DNA from: Lachnospiraceae bacterium NSJ-143
Lineage (GTDB): Bacteria; Bacillota; Clostridia; Lachnospirales; Anaerotignaceae
NCBI GenBank assembly: GCA_022867625.1
Contig: JALIFM010000004.1
Span: 1-64,000 of the forward strand
Reading direction: 5' to 3'
DNA: 64,000 nt
The notes beneath the pieces were generated by a model. That model was given only the letters and a program-made list of their open reading frames with translations. It did no database searches and was not told where the DNA came from. Each line of letters starts with the position of its first letter. The first letter of the stretch is position 1. The position numbers were made by a program, and so were the translations under genes. Positions 60,135 through 64,000 of this stretch are shown piece by piece.

Positions 60135-61013
60135 TTATTCATCGGCTAAAAAGTCTTTTGTGTGTTCAACAAGATAATCAATAAAAATCCTGCTTGGAGC
60201 CGGGAGCTGGTTTTTATTCTTATAAATAACGCCTATTGTCCTTGATATCTTAGGCTCAAACGGTATATTGACTATATTGAACCTGCCAGCCAGTATAGCA
60301 AGCTTAGGCATTATGGCTATACCCATTCCCTTTTCAACCATAGCCTGAAGGCTGTTGTAATCGCACATATGGAATTTGATATCAAGCTCAATATTCATAG
60401 ACCGGAGGATATTTATAAAATTTTTGTCATCCCTCTCGTCAAGCACCAGAAACGGCTCATCTTTAATCATATCAACTGTCAGAGTTGTCTCACCTGAAAG
60501 CCTATGGCCTTCAGGAAGAGCCACAAAAAGCGGGTCCTCAAATAGTCTTGTCACCTGAAACCCCTTTATCTCATCAATCCTTGTAATGCCAAAGTCAATA
60601 ACATCCTTGCTAACCCAGTGTTCTATATCTCTGTAGAAATTCTGGTAAAAATCAAAAATTATATTGGGATAATCATTGTGGAAGCTCTTTAGTATATCCG
60701 GCAAAACGGAACCAGCAAATGTACCGAACGTACCAAGCTTTATTATCCCTGTCTGAAGGCCGTTTAAAGCCTCTGTTTTCTCATTCAGATGCTTATATGA
60801 GCTTACCAGGTCACGCACAAACGGCAGAAGCTGTACTCCTTCATATGTAAGTCTTAATCCATATTTTGAACGTATAAAAAGCGTAGTGTTAAGCTCCTTT
60901 TCAAGCGAGCTTATCATTTGGCTTACAGCGGACTGTGTATAATTCAGTTCATCAGCGGCTACGGTAAAGCTTCCGCATTCAACTACTTTTAAAAAAGCCT
61001 GATATTTCCTCAT
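60135..61013 (-). CDS. LysR-family transcriptional regulator
   Basis: 292 residues from the ATG at 61013, with AGGGG nine bases upstream. Helix-turn-helix at about 15-45 (GSFTVAADELNYTQSAVSQMISSLEKEL), then the periplasmic-binding-like effector domain (from about 88) with GTFGTFAGSVLPDILKSFHNDYP and the C-terminal GMGIAIMPKLAIL. Target and inducer unknown. No divergent gene next to it to suggest one; the neighbouring dehydrogenase is on the same strand. Confidence 0.93.
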   Translation of the reverse strand: MRKYQAFLKVVECGSFTVAADELNYTQSAVSQMISSLEKELNTTLFIRSKYGLRLTYEGVQLLPFVRDLVSSYKHLNEKTEALNGLQTGIIKLGTFGTFAGSVLPDILKSFHNDYPNIIFDFYQNFYRDIEHWVSKDVIDFGITRIDEIKGFQVTRLFEDPLFVALPEGHRLSGETTLTVDMIKDEPFLVLDERDDKNFINILRSMNIELDIKFHMCDYNSLQAMVEKGMGIAIMPKLAILAGRFNIVNIPFEPKISRTIGVIYKNKNQLPAPSRIFIDYLVEHTKDFLADE

Positions 61014-61208
61014 TTTATCCAACCCCTTACAATATTGTCGCCTAATTCAAAAACTGAATTATTATTACCCTATTCTACATTATATTTTCAAAATTGTAAA
61101 ACCAATTAAGCCATATAAACAGTTTTATTATAATATTTTGCGAATACAGCAGATATATCAACAATAGAGTTATACAAATTGCACAAATAAATTAACGTAA
61201 AAAAAGAA

Positions 61209-61236
61209 AAAAGCCGGACTTTTAAAGTCCGGCTTT
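61209..61236 (-). terminator. Terminator of the D-lactate-type dehydrogenase gene
   Basis: AAAGCCGGACTT and AAGTCCGGCTTT around a short loop, with A-run and T-rich flank. It sits just past the stop. Confidence 0.85.
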
Positions 61237-61245
61237 ACAGATATT

Positions 61246-62229
61246 TTATTTAGCTGTAACCTCATTTTCAAGTTCTCTGCCTTCTTCAAGGCTCTTAAGG
61301 TTTTCACATGTAACAGTAGCAATAGCCTCAAGCGACTCCTCTGTAAAGAATGCCTGATGGCTTGTAATAAGCACATTAGGAAACGCCATAAGCTTAATAA
61401 GCTCATCATCGTTTATAATCTCTCCTGAACGGTCCTCAAAGAAGTATTCGTCCTCCTCCTCATAAACGTCCAGAGCCACTCCCCTGAATTTATTCGACCT
61501 CAGGCCGTCAATAAGCGCTGAAGTATCTACAAGCCCGCCTCTTGACGTATTTACAAGTATAACTCCGTCTTTCATTTTTGAGATGCTGTTTTTATTGATA
61601 ATATATTTTGAATCATCTGTAAGAGGACAATGGAGTGTTATCACATCGCTTCTTTTAAATAAATCGTCTATAGTTGTATATTCAACATCAAGGCTTGTAT
61701 CAGGATAAAGGTCATAGGCAAGTATATTCATGCCAAATCCCTTTAAAATATCTATCATAACCTTACCTATTTTGCCTGTACCTACCACTCCAGCTGTTCT
61801 TCCCCTGAGTGTTACACCCATAAGACCTGAAATTTTGAAATTAAACTCTCTTGTTCTTGTATACGCTTTATGAATTTTTCTGTTAAGTGTCAGGAACAGT
61901 GCGGCAGCGTATTCTGCAACCGCTGTAGGAGAATAGCTTGGAACCCTCAGCACAGGTATTCTGCCCCGGCATGCCTCAAGGTCAACATTGTCATAGCCTG
62001 CGCACCTTAAAAGAATAGCTTTTATACCAAGCTCGCATAATTTATCTATAGTTTTTTTATTTAATACACAGTTTACAAAAACACATACGGCGTCACACCC
62101 GCTTGCCAGTATAGCTGTATCCTCCGTACACCGTGTTTCATAAAAAACAAGCTCATAGCCATAGTCAGGAGCCAGTTTCTCAAACCATGTTCTGTCATAA
62201 TCCTTAGTATCAAAAAATGCGATTTTCAT
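61246..62229 (-). CDS. D-2-hydroxyacid dehydrogenase (D-lactate dehydrogenase type)
   Basis: 327 residues. KIAFFDTKDYDRTWF at the start is typical of LdhA/VanH-like D-lactate dehydrogenases. NAD motif GVVGTGKIGKVMIDIL (about 146-161), ILLRCAGYDNVD, NTSRGGLVDTSAL with the catalytic Arg upstream, and the catalytic His in ITSHQAFFTEE (about 296). Converts pyruvate to D-lactate to regenerate NAD+ in fermentation, or a related 2-keto acid. Own promoter with a Rex-like site upstream. Confidence 0.88.
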   Translation of the reverse strand: MKIAFFDTKDYDRTWFEKLAPDYGYELVFYETRCTEDTAILASGCDAVCVFVNCVLNKKTIDKLCELGIKAILLRCAGYDNVDLEACRGRIPVLRVPSYSPTAVAEYAAALFLTLNRKIHKAYTRTREFNFKISGLMGVTLRGRTAGVVGTGKIGKVMIDILKGFGMNILAYDLYPDTSLDVEYTTIDDLFKRSDVITLHCPLTDDSKYIINKNSISKMKDGVILVNTSRGGLVDTSALIDGLRSNKFRGVALDVYEEEDEYFFEDRSGEIINDDELIKLMAFPNVLITSHQAFFTEESLEAIATVTCENLKSLEEGRELENEVTAK

Positions 62230-62358
62230 ATCCTTTTATCCTCTCCTTAAAAATACGCTCTGCAATAAGTATTGACAAATTTTAAAATTTTAATACTATC
62301 CGCATCAGCTGCTTAAAATCAAACACGGATATTTTACAGTCTTCAAACATTTGTTAAT

Positions 62359-62405
62359 ATTGTATCAAACTTGAACTGTAAAATCAACTGTGAATTATTT
62401 GACAA
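62359..62405 (-). promoter_or_regulatory. Dehydrogenase promoter with a Rex-like operator
   Basis: Minus strand TTGATT (62382-62387) and TACAAT (62359-62364), 17-base spacer. Directly upstream, 62388-62405 reads TTGTCAAATAATTCACAG, close to the Rex operator TTGTGAAATxxTTCACAA. Rex senses NADH/NAD+ and controls ldh genes in many clostridia. No rex gene in this window. Confidence 0.5.
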
Positions 62406-62454
62406 TATTCAATGTCCGTTTTGTACATTATGTACTAATATGGCCTTAAATTAC

Positions 62455-62481
62455 TCAAACCCTTATAAATCAAGGGTTTGA
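62455..62481. repeat. Perfect 10-base inverted repeat
   Basis: TCAAACCCTT (62455-62464) and AAGGGTTTGA (62472-62481) with a 7-base gap. Function unknown; it lies between the dehydrogenase promoter and the prs terminator. The rest of 62482-62618 holds nothing that I can support. Confidence 0.5.
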
Positions 62482-62618
62482 CGGCCAGACCATTGTACCG
62501 AATGTATTTTTAAGAGTATGCACATACTTGTCAAAAAACTATCGCTTTTGTTAATAATACGTTTTTTACACTTGACTATTTCAATAGAATTATTTTTAAA
62601 AATTCGCAGAATAAAAAA

Positions 62619-62639
62619 ACCGGCCTTAAAAAGGCCGGT
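62619..62639 (-). terminator. prs terminator
   Basis: AACCGGCCTT and its complement AAGGCCGGT around a short A-rich loop; minus strand T-run follows. It lies 20 bases past the prs stop. Confidence 0.8.
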
Positions 62640-62659
62640 AAATCCAACATTAACATATT

Positions 62660-63619
62660 TTATTCAAACAATTTTGAAACCGACATACCCTCATGTATAC
62701 GGTTAATAGCCTCAGCAAAAATCCTGGCTACAGAAAGGACTCTAATCTTTGATATGCATTTTTCAGCTGGAAGATTGATTGTATTTAATACAAGCAGTTC
62801 ACTTATAGCTGACTTTTCAATTCTCTCAAGGGCAGGCCCGGAAAGCACACCATGTGTACAGCAGGCGTCAACCTCAATAGCTCCTCTTTCTTTAAGGGCA
62901 TTTGCGGCGTTTGTTATTGTTCCGGCTGTATCAATCATATCATCTACAAGTATAACCCTTTTGCCTTCAACGTTTCCAATTATATTCATAATTTCACTTA
63001 CATTGGCCTTTGGCCTTCTCTTGTCGATTATAGCAAGAGGAATATCAAGCCTTGTAGCAAAAATTCTTGTCCTTCCCACGCTTCCAAGGTCAGGCGAAAC
63101 TGCTACAAATTCATTAATAGCCTCACCATATTTCTCATGGTAGTAGTTTGTAAGAAGCGGTGCCCCCTGAAGGTGGTCAACCGGAATATCAAAAAATCCC
63201 TGAATCTGCGCACAATGGAGGTCCATAGTAAGAACCCTGTCCGCTCCCGCTACTGTTAAAATATTGGCTACAAGCTTGGCGCTGATTGGGTCTCTTGCTC
63301 TTGCCTTCCTGTCCTGACGGGCATAGCCGTAATATGGCATAACAGCTGTTATCCTTCCCGCTGAGGCTCTCCTCATGGCGTCAATCATTATAAGAAGCTC
63401 CATAAGGTTGTCGTTAACAGGATACGAGGTTGACTGCACAATATAAACATCTGCGCCCCTGATAGTTTCATCAATCTTAACAGAAATCTCACCATCGCTG
63501 AAGTGGCTTACCTCCGCCTGTCCAAGCTTAAGGCCAAGACACTGAGCCATTTCTTCGGCTAACTCCCTGTTGGCATTGCAAGAAAAGATTTTTATATTGC
63601 TTCTGCCTGCATACATCAT
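62660..63619 (-). CDS. prs: Ribose-phosphate pyrophosphokinase
   Basis: Makes PRPP from ribose 5-phosphate and ATP. 319 residues from the first of two consecutive ATGs, with GGGAGG nine bases upstream. [22 protein letters not shown] (about 40-61), [28 protein letters not shown] and PRPP motif [13 protein letters not shown] (about 218-230). About 105 bases after glmU, the usual neighbour in Firmicutes; a promoter TTGAAT/TAACAT may lie in the gap. Confidence 0.97.
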   Translation of the reverse strand: MMYAGRSNIKIFSCNANRELAEEMAQCLGLKLGQAEVSHFSDGEISVKIDETIRGADVYIVQSTSYPVNDNLMELLIMIDAMRRASAGRITAVMPYYGYARQDRKARARDPISAKLVANILTVAGADRVLTMDLHCAQIQGFFDIPVDHLQGAPLLTNYYHEKYGEAINEFVAVSPDLGSVGRTRIFATRLDIPLAIIDKRRPKANVSEIMNIIGNVEGKRVILVDDMIDTAGTITNAANALKERGAIEVDACCTHGVLSGPALERIEKSAISELLVLNTINLPAEKCISKIRVLSVARIFAEAINRIHEGMSVSKLFE

Positions 63620-63724
63620 TAAAATTATCCTCCCTACAAACAATCAAAAATTAATTATTACTGCACATTCAGTATTTATGTTACACCCCATGTTGACAAA
63701 ATTCAATACTATTTGACAAAAATT

Positions 63725-64000
<276 letters not shown>

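Overview
The window reads as chromosome of a low-GC, endospore-forming, strictly anaerobic Firmicute (class Clostridia, most like the Lachnospiraceae and relatives). Evidence: an alpha/beta-type spore protein, a spore-cortex type LysM/GH18 hydrolase, reverse rubrerythrin, class III fructose bisphosphatase, ATP-free lysine and serine biosynthesis controlled by riboswitch and T-box, AGGAGG ribosome sites and TTGACA/TATAAT promoters throughout. No rRNA, transposase or prophage is visible. Assignment below family level is not possible from sequence alone.

Layout. 1-4800: start of an unknown structured transcript, nadE, the divergent SOS pair lexA / yneA-like with three LexA boxes, a tiny Lys-rich protein, a decayed acetyltransferase, tRNA-Val and tRNA-Asp, a small membrane protein. 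4850-8970: a stalk-type copper-amine-oxidase-domain protein and a four-gene operon ending in a LarA/DUF2088-family enzyme. 9240-15330: a YgjP/M16 protease pair, PerR-boxed rubrerythrin, a Pr6Pr-like membrane protein, four tRNAs (Trp, Asn, Ser, Ser) and a spore protein. 15400-18530: lysine riboswitch then asd-dapA-dapB. 18540-22580: a flavoprotein behind a MerR-type promoter, an ABC-F ATPase behind an intrinsic-terminator leader, a corrinoid adenosyltransferase and an SSB-like protein. 22580-31100: the nitrogen-assimilation block gltB-gltD and glnA-ANTAR regulator. 31100-39640: truA, fbp, a membrane protein, the GH18 hydrolase, an SDR, a broken chloramphenicol-acetyltransferase-like gene and a FUSC transporter. 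39700-47730: a full type I-C CRISPR-Cas operon with only two spacers. 47800-52130: tRNA-Thr, a serine T-box, serC-serA and a DUF1015 gene. 52130-54930: a thiamine salvage operon thiW-thiM-thiE-HAD. 54960-64000: PrsA-like lipoprotein, mfd, pth, a LysR regulator, a D-lactate-type dehydrogenase, prs and the 3' end of glmU.

The observation I rate highest is in the nitrogen block. The gene after glnA encodes a receiver-like protein with a C-terminal ANTAR RNA-binding domain. Both the glnA leader and the gltB leader contain an intrinsic terminator whose 5' arm can instead form a short hairpin with a six-base loop starting AAAG, that is A at loop position 1 and G at position 4, the signature of ANTAR targets. 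This makes a coherent candidate regulon in which one antiterminator controls both halves of the GS-GOGAT cycle. Other candidates for new biology are the four-gene LarA-family operon with three unrecognised proteins, the thiW leader terminator that is not a TPP riboswitch, the ABC-F leader attenuator, and the two-spacer CRISPR array whose spacers share a near-identical 11-base block.
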